From the NCBI GenBank assembly GCA_024760905.1, contig CM045729.1:58074580-58138579 (forward strand): DNA of 64,000 bases, in the 5' to 3' direction. The stretch is from Plotosus lineatus. Its lineage: Eukaryota; Chordata; Actinopteri; Siluriformes; Plotosidae. Position numbers and translations under genes: made by a program. Below are positions 1 to 11,570 of this stretch, piece after piece. The notes beneath the pieces were generated by a model that saw only the letters and a program-made list of their open reading frames with translations, had not been told where the DNA came from and did no database searches. The first letter of the stretch is position 1; each line of letters opens with the position of its first letter.

Positions 1-2058
1 CTGCATGGTCAGAGCCAGCGAAATCCAGCTGATCAGCCACATTCACTGGCATAATGTCAGGCATAACTGAGGAGGAGAATGAGGAATTGCACAAACAGCA
101 CTACAGAGGGCAAATACCTTACATTTTGTCAGCAGTCACATTAAGACATTAGCTCAGAAGAAAGATGATTAATTCCCCCTATTCCAATTATTTAAAAACT
201 TTAGAGCATGAAGGCATGCAACTTCTGAAGTTGTGTCTATTATTCCCATCCCAACTTCATATTTGTCAGGTAGTTCCTAAGTTAAAGAGTTGATTTTAGC
301 ACTGAGCAAAGCTCCATGCATCTGTTTCTATACTGACTGAAATTCTATCCTGCTCCTAATGATGAACCACCTGTACAATGGAACACAGTGCTCCCATTAG
401 CTTTCATGTTTCAACCTCCAGACTCAACTTCTCAGACTCCTTTGTTCTTCATGGAGACACTCATCTTCATGTTTTTGGAGTTGAATGGGGAGCTAGTTTG
501 GGGAAAACTTTTTTTTTTAGTGGAGAGAGGCAGACGTTATGAAGATTTAACTTTTTCCCTTTGATTCTCTTTTGACACTCATCCTTCAGCCACTCTTTAA
601 AGTCCCACTTTCAAACACTAATGGCTGTCATGTCATTTTGTTCCCCGGACTCTTACTCAAAGTGTCATTGGCATAATGGTCGACTGCCGTTTGCCTCTTT
701 TGATCATCCATGCCATGTGCAAGGAGTTCTTGTGTGGAGACAGGGGGTGAAGACAGGGAGGGGTATAGTAGGGTGCTAGACAATCGCCGCACCCCTCTGC
801 TCCTTATGCCCATTCTCGGGCGAAGGCGCTTCGACCGGAAATCTAAAATTCACTTTCAAATATGTTCCCTTTTTCTTCCTGGATTCATTTAATCGGCTCA
901 CAGTGAAAGCAGTACACTCATTAAAGTATGGGGAGGGAGCGGCGTGTCAAATTCCCCCTGTATCAGCATCTCACGCTCATCAGAAATGCACGCTGGAGCA
1001 AGGAGCAGGCCATGAGCCCTGGCTGTTCTGCCACATTCAAACACAGCTCTCTCATCACCTTGCCCTCATCCAGATTTGCTACTCTCATGTGTTGCCCGAT
1101 ACACCTGGAAGCTCAGGTCCCGTAAAGGACCCTCCAGATGTTGTCAGAGTTGACTACTGCTTCGTTCCCTTGAGCAAGCCGCATCAGGAGCCCACAGAGC
1201 CTGCAAATGAGCTTGGCGTGAGTACAGCAAAACACACCTGGGTTTTTTTTTTTCCCGCAGAAGCAGCTATGTTGCAGGGTTTGGTCTGTTGTCTGCAAGC
1301 CCAAGTAATGGGAACAAGTGGACGATGTAGTAGTGATGTCATATGGTAATAATCAGGGTTCAAGTCATAAGGCAATATAATTCTGACTGGATAACTCTCA
1401 AGAGGCTATTGCAAGCTGAACAATATAAAACAATGACAAAGTAGCACTAGACTGTATAGGTCATCTTCAAAGATAAAAGCGAAGCACACGTCTGGCGTGC
1501 GAAAACTGACAAGGATGGAAAAAGGCACAAAGTTGCATTCACACCACACTTATAAATCATGCATGAAAAAAAACACACACTATATGATTCATAACAGAGG
1601 TTGGATATGATTGTTAGCCTGGAACAAAAGAACTGAACTTTTTTAGCAAAAAAGTAAACTTCACAGCACATTCTTGTCTGTTTGTTTATTTATTTAACAG
1701 TTCGATGCCCTCTCGCTAGTGAGAGAAGTGATCAGAGCATGTGGCCAAGTGAATGTGATGTAAAGGCTGAAGAATAAAAGATGTCTCTTCCAATAGTACA
1801 CATTCTGTATGCACTGATCGACAAGTCAGTTTCATTTAGCGTCAGTGCTAGACGTAGTATTTTTTTCCTGCGTAAACGTGCTGCATGAATCTCATGTCCA
1901 CTGTGTATTATCTAACCTATATGGTTTCTGTATAATGCAACACAAAGCAGAGGGTGATGTGGAAGGACATGTCTTTAAATACCATCAACTGATACTAGTA
2001 ACAAACTTAAAGATTCAACAATATAAGAATATGGTGCTAAGGTTTCCATGTTTCCATG
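1..2058. other. unique noncoding sequence
   Basis: AT-rich sequence without a recognisable exon, transposon or long tandem repeat. Open frames here, the longest about 148 codons near 0.9-1.35 kb, have no domain, no codon pattern and no splice context that I recognise. Probably intergenic or intronic. Confidence 0.5.
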
Positions 2059-2098
2059 CCCCCCCCCCCCCCCCCCCAAAAAAAAAAAAAAAAAAAAA
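2059..2098. repeat. C19-A21 homopolymer junction
   Basis: A run of 19 C is followed directly by 21 A. A second A run lies shortly after, near 2120. Low-complexity sequence whose length is likely unstable. Confidence 0.95.
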
Positions 2099-4009
2099 TT
2101 ACACAGTGAAATGCAGATAGAAAAAAAAAAAAACAACCTAAACATATTGTTAGTCAGCAATGTTTCATATCTGCAACTACCAAAGATGAGAAAAATGTTG
2201 GAAAAATGATCTTCAAGACCTTTTGTCAAGCTTTTCATGTGTTCATGTGGTACCCTGCAGAATCGAAATGTACAACTTCCATGAGTACCTGACAGCGCTG
2301 CCATAGTCTTGCACTGTTGCAGAAAATTAACTCAGGCATGTGATACGATAACTTAGTCAGACCTGAAACCGTGCAAGGGCAAACTCCATAGAGAGCGACT
2401 TGCCTTTGTTCACTGTTGGACACATTCTTCCTCCCATTTGGGAATCTGACATGGGGCTTGTTCTAAGCTCTGTCTGCTCCCAGGAACTCATCATCAACCT
2501 CTTTCTCAGTTCCATCCCAGTGAGCCACTTTTCGCAAGGCCACTGTGAATTTCCTGTATCTTTAGCTCGGCACTCAAAGGAAACTCATTCAATAAAGCGC
2601 CAGAGGACCAAAGCAACAGCTTGCCTTTCATTTCGCAGTAAGAGTTAAACGGTACATTTTCTTTGGCCATCTTTCCTATCCTGGCCACTACTGATAGTAC
2701 TTGGTGGTGTATTTTAAAGTATAAATTACAGATTTGAGTCTGACATTGTCTTATGCTAGCAACCTGAACAATATATAAAAGGTAAAAACACCTGTGTTCT
2801 CATCATTGGTTATATCAGCAATAAACCTGAATATTCCCTAATTTAAAGCAATTAAACTGATGCTAGTGGCTGGATGTATACTTCAATATACTCCTACCAC
2901 TACTATTAGTACTGACAACAGCAACAACAACAACAGCAACAGCAATAACTGAAGATAAGAAAAGGTGGAATAATAATTTGACTTAAACATTAGGTTGTGA
3001 TGCAGTCTTAATCAATTCTGTTTCAGTTTTCCGTGAAAGAAAAAAGAAGGAATGAAAACATACAGTGTGATTATTAGGTAGCATCAATTAATTACATATT
3101 GAGCAAGGGGAATTAACTTTCAAAATATAGCATAAAATATTGATTAACTTCTTCAGATCTGAAGAAAAGCACATAAGTATGTATATAAAATAATCCTCTA
3201 TCTATATTCATATGAAATTGGATGAAATTGAGATGATGAACCTCGTAATATAATATGCATCAAACTATACTCACCAAGGATCGTTCATGCATGATGTTGG
3301 CATTTCAAGGTAAGGTTGATTATAAGCACGATGAGTGATGAACTGTGAGTTGTAACCAGGGATTGTTTTGGAGTATAGTAATACCAGTTGCGGCATGGAG
3401 CTGTCCATGCACTTGGACTTGTTGGCTAGTCAACCTTAATGCCAGAGCATGTCAGGAGAGAAGCCGTCAGCTATCAGGCCGACAGCTGGGTAAACACTGT
3501 CAGACTGACCCTCTGTGCGGAGCTATGCTATGGACACTTTGTGTTGAGAAGTGTCCAAACAAACATAAAAATACAAGTGCATAACCTGAAAATAAACTTT
3601 CCGGCCAGCCGTGGCTTGAATACTATTAGACATAATAAACCGGTGGGAGACAGTATCAAAATGGCGTCATGTCAGCGACACCGACATGTATCTTGGTGCT
3701 CATTATTATCCTTGAACAGCACCAATTTACATCTAATGCAATGACTAATTCTGATCCAGTGTTGTCAAGAGGCATAGGAAATGCCCTGGCAGAGATGACA
3801 GTATTCCTGTCAAGAGGTGCAGGATGGAGGATTCCTTGGGGCAATGATTTAATGCCCATGTCAAGTATTGCTGTCAGGCTTTCTTAGCCAACCATTAGAA
3901 TTCAGTATACGCTGCTATGGACTTGGACCTCGGCTAGTTGAGATTCATACTTGCATGGAATGCACACCCTATTCTGAAGTGATTACCCCTTGGCTGTAAA
4001 CTAGAATTA

Positions 4010-4011
<2 letters not shown>
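2099..4011. other. unique noncoding sequence
   Basis: AT-rich sequence with a short imperfect CAA/CAG stretch near 2920-2945. No gene, transposon or RNA gene recognised. Confidence 0.5.
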
Positions 4012-4070
<59 letters not shown>

Positions 4071-4086
4071 TGTCTGTCTGTGCCTG

Positions 4087-4134
<48 letters not shown>

Positions 4135-4151
4135 TGAGACAGAGAGCAAGA

Positions 4152-4182
<31 letters not shown>
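4012..4182. repeat. (GT)n-(GA)n compound microsatellite
   Basis: Two GT runs (about 4012-4069 and 4089-4131) are split by a short TCTG-type interruption. They are followed by a GA run at about 4157-4182. Open frames across it are artefacts of dinucleotide repeats. Confidence 0.97.
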
Positions 4183-5329
4183 GAGACAAAAGCATATTGT
4201 CTGGTGGAATAACAAATACACAAATAAACATAAAAAATAAATTTTGATGGTAGATGCATGATAGGGCAGTCCAAAGATAAAGTACATTTTTGACATCACT
4301 GAACTCATCAGCTAGCAATGCTCATGTTTACCTAACAAAAGGATCTGAGCGAAAATATCACATGGTCTATCCCAAATATAAGCTTGAGTTCTCCCTTGTG
4401 TCAATCCACATGTGACTCTCCACATGACCATGGCTACAGTCCACTTGTTCATGTTTTAAGTAGACCAAAACCTCTACCTGCTTTTCCCTATGGATGAATT
4501 TGAGCTAACATGTGGCAGAACATAATTCATTGCAGCAGCATGTCTCCATAATCCTCGGCCTCCTCTTGAAGCTCCAGGCAGGCCAGCAGCCTCTGGAATG
4601 GTCATCAGCGAGTGGCGCCTGTAGCTTGTTGGAGCTCCTTTATTCCTTCATTAACCTCTGAGGCTCCATCTGCTTCCCTCTACAGCTTTGCCAACGGTGT
4701 GAAGGTCCTTCCTACAGGCCTGTGATGAATGACCACTGCGAGTACGGCTTAATGAGTTTGTAGTGCATGTGAATTGCTGTGTTTTCATGTGGTTTTCACT
4801 AACACCACGGCGTTTCAGGGCATCTGCAGCACCAGCACCAGGTCCAGTTTAACCCCAGGAGTTTGTCACAGCACCATGGCTAATTCGCTTTAGCAATTAT
4901 TGCTCATATTTTGGCATCTCCATGTGTACTACACTTCGCAATAATTCCAAAACCATGTGTTCCGAACAGTATCACCCTCTAAATCCTGTCAGTGTTTAAA
5001 CACAGAGCTCATTATAGCAATGCAACATAAACACATAGACTTTACTGCATCTCTTGAACTGTGTCCCTTTCCTCACCATTGCCTCTGTGGGAAAATATAA
5101 AATACCTTTGTAGAGTTAGATAAAAAGAAAGTCAGTATTAGCACAAAAACGCACATGTTCAGTGATCATTTACATATTGTGTTAAAAAAAAAAAAAAAAA
5201 ATCAGTCAGCAATTAATGTATAAAGTTTTTGTTAGTGCAGGGTTATACGTAACTTGATTAACACAAAACTACTTGCAGGTTGGAAATACTGGAATATAGA
5301 AATACTACATGGATCCAGATGAATTGGTT
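4183..5329. other. unique noncoding sequence
   Basis: No gene or transposon recognised. A 17-base A run lies near 5184-5200. The 4530-4900 part is less AT-rich and non-repetitive but shows no coding signature. Confidence 0.45.
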
Positions 5330-5800
5330 TCTTCCTTAAGGTCTTAATGAACTGCAATTAGCTGTGGAATGTGTTCTGCATGCCTTGGCTCTGTTCGTAT
5401 CTTTTCTGCCCATATTAATTCGAGCCGAGCAAAGCTGATTACAGCATTTGAAACGCTTGAGCTGCAGAAGAAAGAGCACATTCAATTTATTGCACTGCAT
5501 GTATACAGGAACTGGAAACCAATTAGGCCCTGAGAATGATAAATGGGCATTTTTATAAGCAGTTTGCTTGATATCCCTATTAAACAGGCTTCAGTGAATT
5601 TTCCACTTCATCCCTGGCGACAGGGGATTCACTTAAATAGCTAACTAGAGGCAGAGCCCCATGCAGATCTGCACCAGGGAAAATGACTTTCACCACTTTA
5701 AACAGCCCATCTTGCCAAAACACACCAGTACAGACTAGCTCATCTTTAGCTCCTTTAAAGGTTTTATGATCAGCATTCATTTTAGTGAGCTGTATCTTTA
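5330..5800. other. possible conserved noncoding element
   Basis: Complex non-repetitive sequence dense in homeodomain-core-like words (CAATTAG, TTAATT, CAATTTATTG) and without a coding signature. This texture is common in developmental enhancers near fish genes, but conservation cannot be seen from one sequence, so this is only a candidate. Confidence 0.25.
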
Positions 5801-5982
5801 AAGAGTAGTCACACAGTGAGTTTTCTAAAACCCTTGCTTATTTTAACTTCAGCAGGAAAACTGAAACGACTCGGAATCCATGAGGGGAATAGTGTTTGGT
5901 CTCACACTACTAAACTAATCCTATAAAAATATAAATCATATTCATAATAATGAAAACAGTTCTGTCAAAGAAATGCTGTATT

Positions 5983-6338
5983 TATTCATTAATCTTCTGA
6001 ACCGCTTAATCCTAATCAGGGTCACGAGGAGGCTGGTGCCCATCTCGGCCGATTCTGGGCGAGGACAGGGTACACCCTGGACAGCTCACCAGGCCATTGC
6101 AGGGTCAGCACTCACAGAACCATTCGTACCCACACTCAGACCTAGGGGAGATTTGGAACAGCCAGTTAGCCTACTGTGCATGTTTGTGGACTGTTGGTGG
6201 AAAGTGGAGTACCCGGAGGAAACCCATGCAAGCACAGGGAGAACATGCAAACTCCATAAAGAAACTGGGAATTGAACCCAAGTCTTCTTGCCATGAGGTG
6301 GACGTGCTAATCACTACACCAACGTACAACCCCCGAAG
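5983..6338 (-). mobile_element. SINE-A, tRNA-derived SINE, near full length
   Basis: On the minus strand a tRNA-like head with A-box- and B-box-like segments begins near 6338. It runs through a body (the words GGAGTTTGCATGTTCTCCC and GGGTTTCCTCCGGGTACTC, with differences) into tail A, which ends in the reverse complement of AACCGCTTAATCC at about 6000. A 9-bp direct repeat TGCTGTATT flanks it (5974-5982 and 6339-6347), supporting insertion by a LINE-encoded machinery. The open frames here are accidental. Confidence 0.8.
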
Positions 6339-6670
6339 TGCTGTATTACAATAGAGTGATCCCTCGCTACTTCATGCTTCAGTTTCTGCAGCTTCAGTGC
6401 ATCGCAGGTTTTTCAAAAATATTCATTGAAAAATAAAAAAATAAGGAAATTAAGGAAAAATAGGAAAAAAAATTAAGGAAAATGCTGCAAAACAAGGCTA
6501 ATTATGCAACCCCCCATCAAACAATCAAAAACCCCCCAACCCAAAACCCCCCAACAAAACTACTTACATTTTTATGTGAGGTGCATATCTGTGTGTGTGT
6601 GTGTGCGTGCATCTGTATGTTTGTGTATTTATATTTTAGTTACATCTTATGCATTATTTTGAATGTTCAA

Positions 6671-6741
6671 ACATGCAAATCAAATGATTCGCTGTGGCGA
6701 CCCCAGAAAAATGGAAAAAGCTGAAAGGAAAAGAAGAAGAA
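6671..6741 (+). mobile_element. 3' tail fragment of SINE-B1 or its RTE-like LINE
   Basis: It contains GATTCGCTGTGGCGACCCC followed by a degenerate GGAAAAAGCTGAAAGG and an AAGAAGAAG end. This is the tail shared by SINE-B1 copies and by the LINE 3' ends at 12969, 40573 and 55289. It interrupts M1-A between GAATGTTCAA and TTGTTATTATAAG. It begins inside the SINE-B body, so it is a strongly 5'-truncated copy. Confidence 0.8.
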
Positions 6742-6817
6742 TTGTTATTATAAGCATTTATAGTGTTGTCTATGTATATACGTATGTATGAAATATGTGT
6801 TAAAAGTAAAAGAAAAT

Positions 6818-8964
6818 GGCCACCAAACCAGAACCCCTCATCGCCTCGACTGCGCCTAGAAATTCTGTCCATGAAAATTATGAACAGAATCGGTGACAAA
6901 GGACAGCCTTGGCGGACTCCAACTCCCACTGGAAACGAATCCGACCTGCTGTTACCAATACGGACCAAACTCTGGCTCCGGTGATACAGCGACCGAATAG
7001 CTCGTAGCAACGGATCCGGAACGCCGTACTCTCGGAGTACGCCCCACAAGATCTTTCGAGGGACACGGTCGAAAGCCTTCTCTAAATCCACAAAGCACAT
7101 GTGGACAGATTGGGCAAACTCCCATGCCCCTCCAGAATCCTGTGGAGCGTATAGAGTTGGTCAAGAGTGCTGCGGCCAGGACGAAAACCACATTGTTCCT
7201 CCTGAATCCGAGGTTCGACTATCGGTCGGATCCTCCTCTCTAGTACCCCTGCATAGACTTTCCCAGGTAGGCTGAGGAGTGTAATTCCCGATAATTGGAA
7301 CACACCCTCCGGTCCCCTTCTTAAAAATTGGGACCACCACCCCAGTTTGCCAATCCAGAGGTACAGCCCCGATGACCACGCGATGTTGCAGAGACGTGTC
7401 AACCAAGACAGTCCTACAACATCCAGAGCCCTGAGATATTCCGGGCGGATCTCGCCCAACCCCGGAGCTCGACCACTAAGGAGCTTTTAACAACCTCAGT
7501 GACCTCCACTCCAGTGATGGGCGGACCCTCACCCGAACCCCAGGGTCTTCCTCTTCCACGGAGGGCGTGTTGGTGGGATTGAGAAGGTCCTCAAAGTATT
7601 CCCTCCACCTCTCAACAACCTCCCCAGTCATGGTAAGCAGCTCCCCACCTCCACCGCCAACAGTGTTTGTGAAGAACTCTTCCCCTCCTGAGGCGTCGGA
7701 TGGTGGCCCAGAACCTTTTGAGGCCAACCGATAATCACTCTCCAGGCCCTCACCGAACTCCTCCCACGCCCGAGATTTTGCATCTGCGACAGCCTCGGCT
7801 GCAGCACGTTTGGCCTGCCGGTACCCGTTTGCTGCCTCAGGAGTCCCACAGGCTAATAAAACCCGATAGGCCTCCTTCTTCAGCTGGACGGCCCCCTTCA
7901 CCGCAGGTGTCCACCACCGGGTTCGGGGATTACCGCCACGACAAGCACCGACGACCTTACGGCCACAGCTATGGGCTGCCGCCTCAGCAATGGAGGCACG
8001 AAACATGGCCCATTCGGATTCCATGTCCCCCGCCTCCTCCGGAACGTGGTTGTAGCTCTGCCGGAGGTGGGAGTTAAAGGCCTCTCGGACAGGGGGCTCC
8101 GCCAAACGTTCCCAGCAGACCCTGATCACACGCTTGGGCCTGCCAGGTCTGGAAGGCAACCTCCCACACCACCGAAGCCAACTCACCACCAGGTAGTGAT
8201 CAGTAGACAGCTCAGCTCCTCTCTTCACCCGAGTGTCCAGAACATATGGTCGCAAGTCCGATGACACGACTACAAAGTCAATCATCGAACTGCGACCTAG
8301 GGTGTCCTGGTGCCAAGTGCACTTATGGACACCCTTATGTTCGAACATGGTGTTCGTGATAGACAAACTATGACGAGCACAGAAGTCCAACAATGACACA
8401 CCATTCGGATTCAGACTGGAGAGGCCGTACCTACCGATCACACCCTTCCAGGTCACACTATCATTGCCCACATGGGCGTTGAAGTCTCCCAAGACAACGA
8501 GCGAGTCTCCCGAGGGAGCGTTCTCCAACACCCCCCCCAAAGACTCCAAAAGGGTGGGTACTCTGAACTGTCATTTGGTGCATAAGCACAAATAACAGTC
8601 AGGACCCGTCCCCCACCCGAAGACGGAGGGAAGCTACCCTTTCGTCAACTGGGAGAACCCCAACATTTGGGCACCGAGACGGGGGGCAACAAGAATACCC
8701 ACACCGGCTCGCCGCCTCTCCCCATGAGCAACTCCAGAATAGAAGAAGGTCCAGCCTCTTTCGAGATGGATGGTTCCAGAGCCCAAGCTATGCGTTGAGG
8801 TGAGCCCGACTATATCTAGTCGGTATCTCTCCACCTCACGCACCAAATCAGGCTCCTTTCCCGCCAGAGAGGTGACATTCCATGTCCCGAAGGTCAGAGT
8901 AAGCAGCCGAGGATCAGTCCGACAGAACCCATGCCTTTGGCTGCCACCCAACTCACACTGCACC
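6818..8964 (-). pseudogene. Rex3 endonuclease and RT (5' segment, inverted)
   Basis: Read from 8964 downwards, the frame shows an APE-type endonuclease start (FGTWNVTSL near 8890), [18 protein letters not shown] (near 8470), the catalytic STDHYLVVS block (near 8200), a linker, then RT motifs CGFRPGRSTLDQL (near 7180), motif A CFVDLEKAFDRVPR (near 7080) and motif B GVRQGCPLSPILF (near 6905). The frame is broken between about 8634 and 8550, near 7470 and near 7100. Coding stops just before motif C, which lies in the direct-orientation segment. The longest intact stretch is about 357 codons (7476-8549). Confidence 0.88.
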
Positions 8965-9779
8965 ATTTTGCGGATGATGTTGTCCTTTTGGCTTCATCAA
9001 GTCGGGCCCTCCAGCTCTCATTGGAGCGATTCGCAGCTGAGTGCGAAGCAGCCGGGATGAAGATCAGTACCTCCAAGTCCGAGGCCATGGTTCTCAGTCG
9101 GACAATGGTGGAATGCACCCTCCGGGTCGGGAATGAGGTCCTGCCCCAAGTGGAGGAGTTTAAGTATCTTGGGGTCTTGTTTACGAGTGAGGGAAGGATG
9201 GAGCGAGAGATCGACAGACGGATCGCTGCAGCCTCTGCTGTTAAGCGGTGCCTGTACCGGTCCGTCGTGGTGAAAAAGGAACTGAGCCGCAAGGCGAAGC
9301 TCTCAATTTACCAGTCGATCTACGTTCCAACCCTCACCTATGGTCACGAGCTTTGGGTAATGACCGAAAGAACAAGATCACGGATACAAGCGGCTGAAAT
9401 GAGCTTTCTTCGCCGGGTGGCGGGGTTCTCCCTTAGAGATAGGGTGAGAAGCTCCGCCATCCGGGGAGAGCTCGGAGTAGATCCGCTGCTCCTCCGCATT
9501 GAGAGGGGCCAGTTGAGGTGGCTCGGGCATCTGGTCAGAATGCCCCCCGGACGCCTCCCTGGTGTGGTGTTTCGGGCATGTCCAACCGGGAAGAGACCCC
9601 GGGGTCGACCTAGAACACGCTGGAGGGACTATGTCTCTCGGCTTGTCTGGGACCGCCTCGGTGTCCCCCCGGGAGAGTTGGAGGAAGTAGCTCAGGAGAG
9701 GGATGTCTGGACCTCTTTGCTAAGGTTGCTGCCCCCGCGACCCGACCCTGGACTAAGCGGAAGAAGATGAGATGAGATG
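8965..9779 (+). pseudogene. Rex3 RT C-terminal part (3' segment, direct)
   Basis: The open frame from the junction begins at the RT catalytic motif C (FADDVVLLASS). It continues through the thumb-like region (KYLGVLFTSEGRMEREID, LTYGHELWVMTERT) to the conserved C-terminal block (LRWLGHLVRMPPGRLPG, RPRGRPRTRWRDYVSRL, LLRLLPPRPDPG), ending at about 9770. This frame is uninterrupted, unlike the inverted part. The first codons upstream of the FADD motif come from the inverted segment, so the predicted start methionine at 8931 is an artefact. Confidence 0.92.
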
Positions 9780-9796
9780 AGTAAAAGAAAATTATT

Positions 9797-10134
9797 TACC
9801 TTTTTTAAATCTCTCGAACCACCCATGCGATGCTTTAAAATCCGGGGGTTGCTGGTCTAAAGAACCCTCACCCCCACCCTCCTTCACGAGGTCCTTAAAT
9901 ATGGTGGTTGCTTTTTCCAAAATAATCGCCTCCGTCACTGTATCTCCGCTTTTAATGCCTCCTTCTGCTTCACTATCGTCCCGATTGTAGAAGAGTTTCG
10001 GCCATACTCCTTTGCGATTTCGCTGAACGGCATCCCACTTTCATAATTTTTAATTATCTCCTGCTTCACTTCGATTGATAACGAAGCCCGCTTCTTCTTT
10101 TCGGTGTCACCGGGAATCACTTCTTGGGGTCCAT
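9797..10134 (-). pseudogene. Tigger/pogo transposase N-terminal remnant
   Basis: From the ATG at 10134 the minus strand encodes a basic start, then a pipsqueak/CENP-B-type helix-turn-helix (SIEVKQEIIKNYESG, FSEIAKEYGRNSSTI). After a frame break near 9940 it continues with a second DNA-binding segment (VTEAIILEKATTIFKDLVKE, FKASHGWFERFKK). This is the bipartite DNA-binding domain of Tigger transposases. The DDE catalytic domain is absent, and the sequence passes straight into noncoding M2 sequence at the Rex3 site. A nonautonomous, internally deleted copy. Confidence 0.78.
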
Positions 10135-10226
10135 GATGGATAATGAAATATAATGCAGCAATGATCACTCTCAAAAATCTCACGAGCCAACAGTCCTGTT
10201 CAACTCTCCTTCACGCGTGTGACAAA

Positions 10227-10256
10227 CAGGAAGTATGGGTACAGGAAGTATGGGTA
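10227..10256. repeat. tandem duplication, 15 bp x 2
   Basis: Two adjacent exact copies of CAGGAAGTATGGGTA lie in the 5' noncoding part of M2-A, upstream of its transposase remnant. Each includes a GGAA core. Probably a slippage duplication inside the transposon. Confidence 0.9.
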
Positions 10257-10572
10257 CAGTTCAGCTCCCTCCTGGCCAATGGGAGGCCAGCGGGGCAGGA
10301 TGTTGGGAGACAGCCAATGAGAGCGCAACTCACGCATTGTTTAAAATTTTAAATGGCGCATTTGGTGCTTTTCGTAAGAAGCGGTTGTTTCATTTACAGA
10401 GAGCAAATATTTAGGAAAATGTTTTTCATAACCTGGATTTTTCGTATTCAGAGGTTTTCGTAAGTCGAGGGCCGACTGTATTGATATTATATTCACGTAA
10501 ACATGTACCTATACATCAGTGTGTGGGGGGTGATCCTACTTTGCAGAAATCGGCAGCCGCGGGGAGGAGGGG

Positions 10573-11038
10573 GTATATATTTTTAATAATATGTAGTATT
10601 TTCATGTTTGCAGTTGTCACACCATATCTGAGAATAAATATTATTGTTATGGTTTGTTTCACAGTTAAAATAGTTAACATGAAGGTTAAAAATCGGCATC
10701 ATTTCACAATGCCAATACAACATATCTCACATCATACTGCTCTGTCAACTATCAACAGTCTCCAACTATGGCAGGTAGGACTGCTTGCCTCAGTACTCAC
10801 TTCATCTTTGAGGCATAGTAATGAGGAGGAGAGAGGGGAACGTAGGAACTGACAGCCATGGCCATAACCAAACTACATTTCTGACAATGTGAAAAAATAG
10901 AACTTAATGGAAATATTTAAGAAAGTTCTAGTAGTCATACTTATTTCCACGAATTGACACGGGGTAAAAATAAATATTTTAAAATGATTTTAATGTTTTA
11001 GAAACTATAATCAGCTTCAGAAAGACTCTCAGAGGCAG

Positions 11039-11043
<5 letters not shown>
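10573..11043. other. unique noncoding sequence
   Basis: Begins where the right part of M1-A fades out. No gene or repeat recognised. Confidence 0.5.

Positions 11044-11085
<42 letters not shown>
11044..11085. repeat. (TA)n microsatellite
   Basis: About 21 TA units, ending a dozen bases before the TA target of M1-B. Confidence 0.97.
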
Positions 11086-11087
<2 letters not shown>

Positions 11088-11098
11088 CAAAAATATTA

Positions 11099-11570
11099 CA
11101 GTGATCCCTCACTACTTTGTGCTTCAGTTTCTGCGGCTTCAGTGCATCGCGGGTTTTTCAAAAATATTCATTGAAAAATAAAAAAGAAGGAAATTAAGGA
11201 AAAATAGGGAAAACGTTAAGGAAAATGCCACAAAACAAGGCCAATTATGCAATCCCACCAAACAAAAACAAAAGACAGCCCAAACCCCCCCAACAAAACT
11301 ACTTACATTTTTATGTAAGGTGCACATCTGTGTGCCTGCCGCATCTGTATGTCTATTTTATTTACATCTCATGCATTAATTTTGAATGTTCAATTGTTAT
11401 TATATGTGTTTATAGTGTTCGATATGTGTTTATTGACATTATATACACATATACATGTACGTACATGTCAGTCAGGGTGGGGGTCGATCCTACTTTGTGG
11501 AAATCAGCGGTCGCGGAAGGGGGGGGGGGTGTCTCGGTCCCCATTAACCGCTGAACGTGAGGGATCCCTG
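11099..11570 (+). mobile_element. M1-B, uninterrupted M1 MITE (reference copy)
   Basis: Starts CAGTGATCCCTCACTACTT and ends ACGTGAGGGATCCCTG, so the ends are inverted repeats. TA lies on both sides (11097-11098, 11571-11572). At about 472 bp it is the cleanest copy and serves as the template for reading the insertions in M1-A, C, D and E. No coding capacity. The TA target and CAG...CTG ends fit pogo/Tigger-type elements. Confidence 0.85.

Larger units (their letters stand above)
6818..9779 (+). mobile_element. Rex3: Rex3 (RTE-clade LINE), 5'-inverted insertion
   Basis: Two parts of one element lie head to head: 6818-8964 reads on the minus strand (endonuclease to reverse-transcriptase motif B) and 8965-9779 on the plus strand (motif C to the 3' end). 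The 3' end is a GATGA-type repeat, usual for Rex3. A 13-bp direct repeat AGTAAAAGAAAAT flanks the whole block (6805-6817 and 9780-9792), and the unoccupied version is visible in M2-B at about 27032-27045. Sequences at 6891-6911 and 7333-7352 resemble, from memory, the sites used by the common Rex3 PCR primers. The arrangement is the classic product of twin priming. Not functional. Confidence 0.9.
6783..10478 (-). mobile_element. M2-A, Tigger/pogo-like DNA transposon remnant, split by Rex3
   Basis: The right terminus reads, on the minus strand, CAGTCGGCCCTCGACTTACG directly inside a TA (10479-10480). The left terminus is missing. The interior parts flanking Rex3 match the copy M2-B (26849-27752), for example GTTAAAAGTAAAAGAAAATT. 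It holds an N-terminal transposase remnant at 9797-10134. It sits in M1-A, and M1-A sequence resumes immediately after 10480. Confidence 0.75.
6354..10572 (+). mobile_element. M1-A, TA-flanked MITE carrying nested insertions
   Basis: The left end starts GAGTGATCCCTCGCTAC after a TA. The interior matches the clean copy at 11099-11570 through about 6670, again at 6742-6780, and then resumes after 10480 (TTGATATTATATTCACG) to about 10572, where the right end is lost. The material in between is a SINE-B/LINE tail and a Tigger-like element that itself holds Rex3. Ends beginning CAG and ending CTG at TA targets suggest a nonautonomous pogo/Tigger or mariner relative. Confidence 0.75.

Noticed and set aside
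903..1349. 148-codon open frame
   Set aside because: No domain, no plausible splice or promoter context, overlapping frames on the other strand. Probably chance.
4016..4308. Long frames of alternating two residues across CA, GA and TA repeats (also at 22.7, 33.3, 40.9, 41.5, 42.3, 47.5, 55.3, 57.6, 59.3 and 63.4 kb)
   Set aside because: Dinucleotide repeats lack stops in several frames; these are not proteins.
8931..9770. Rex3 frame as a host reverse-transcriptase gene with start at 8931
   Set aside because: The start methionine lies in the inverted segment; the frame is a LINE 3' part, not a gene.
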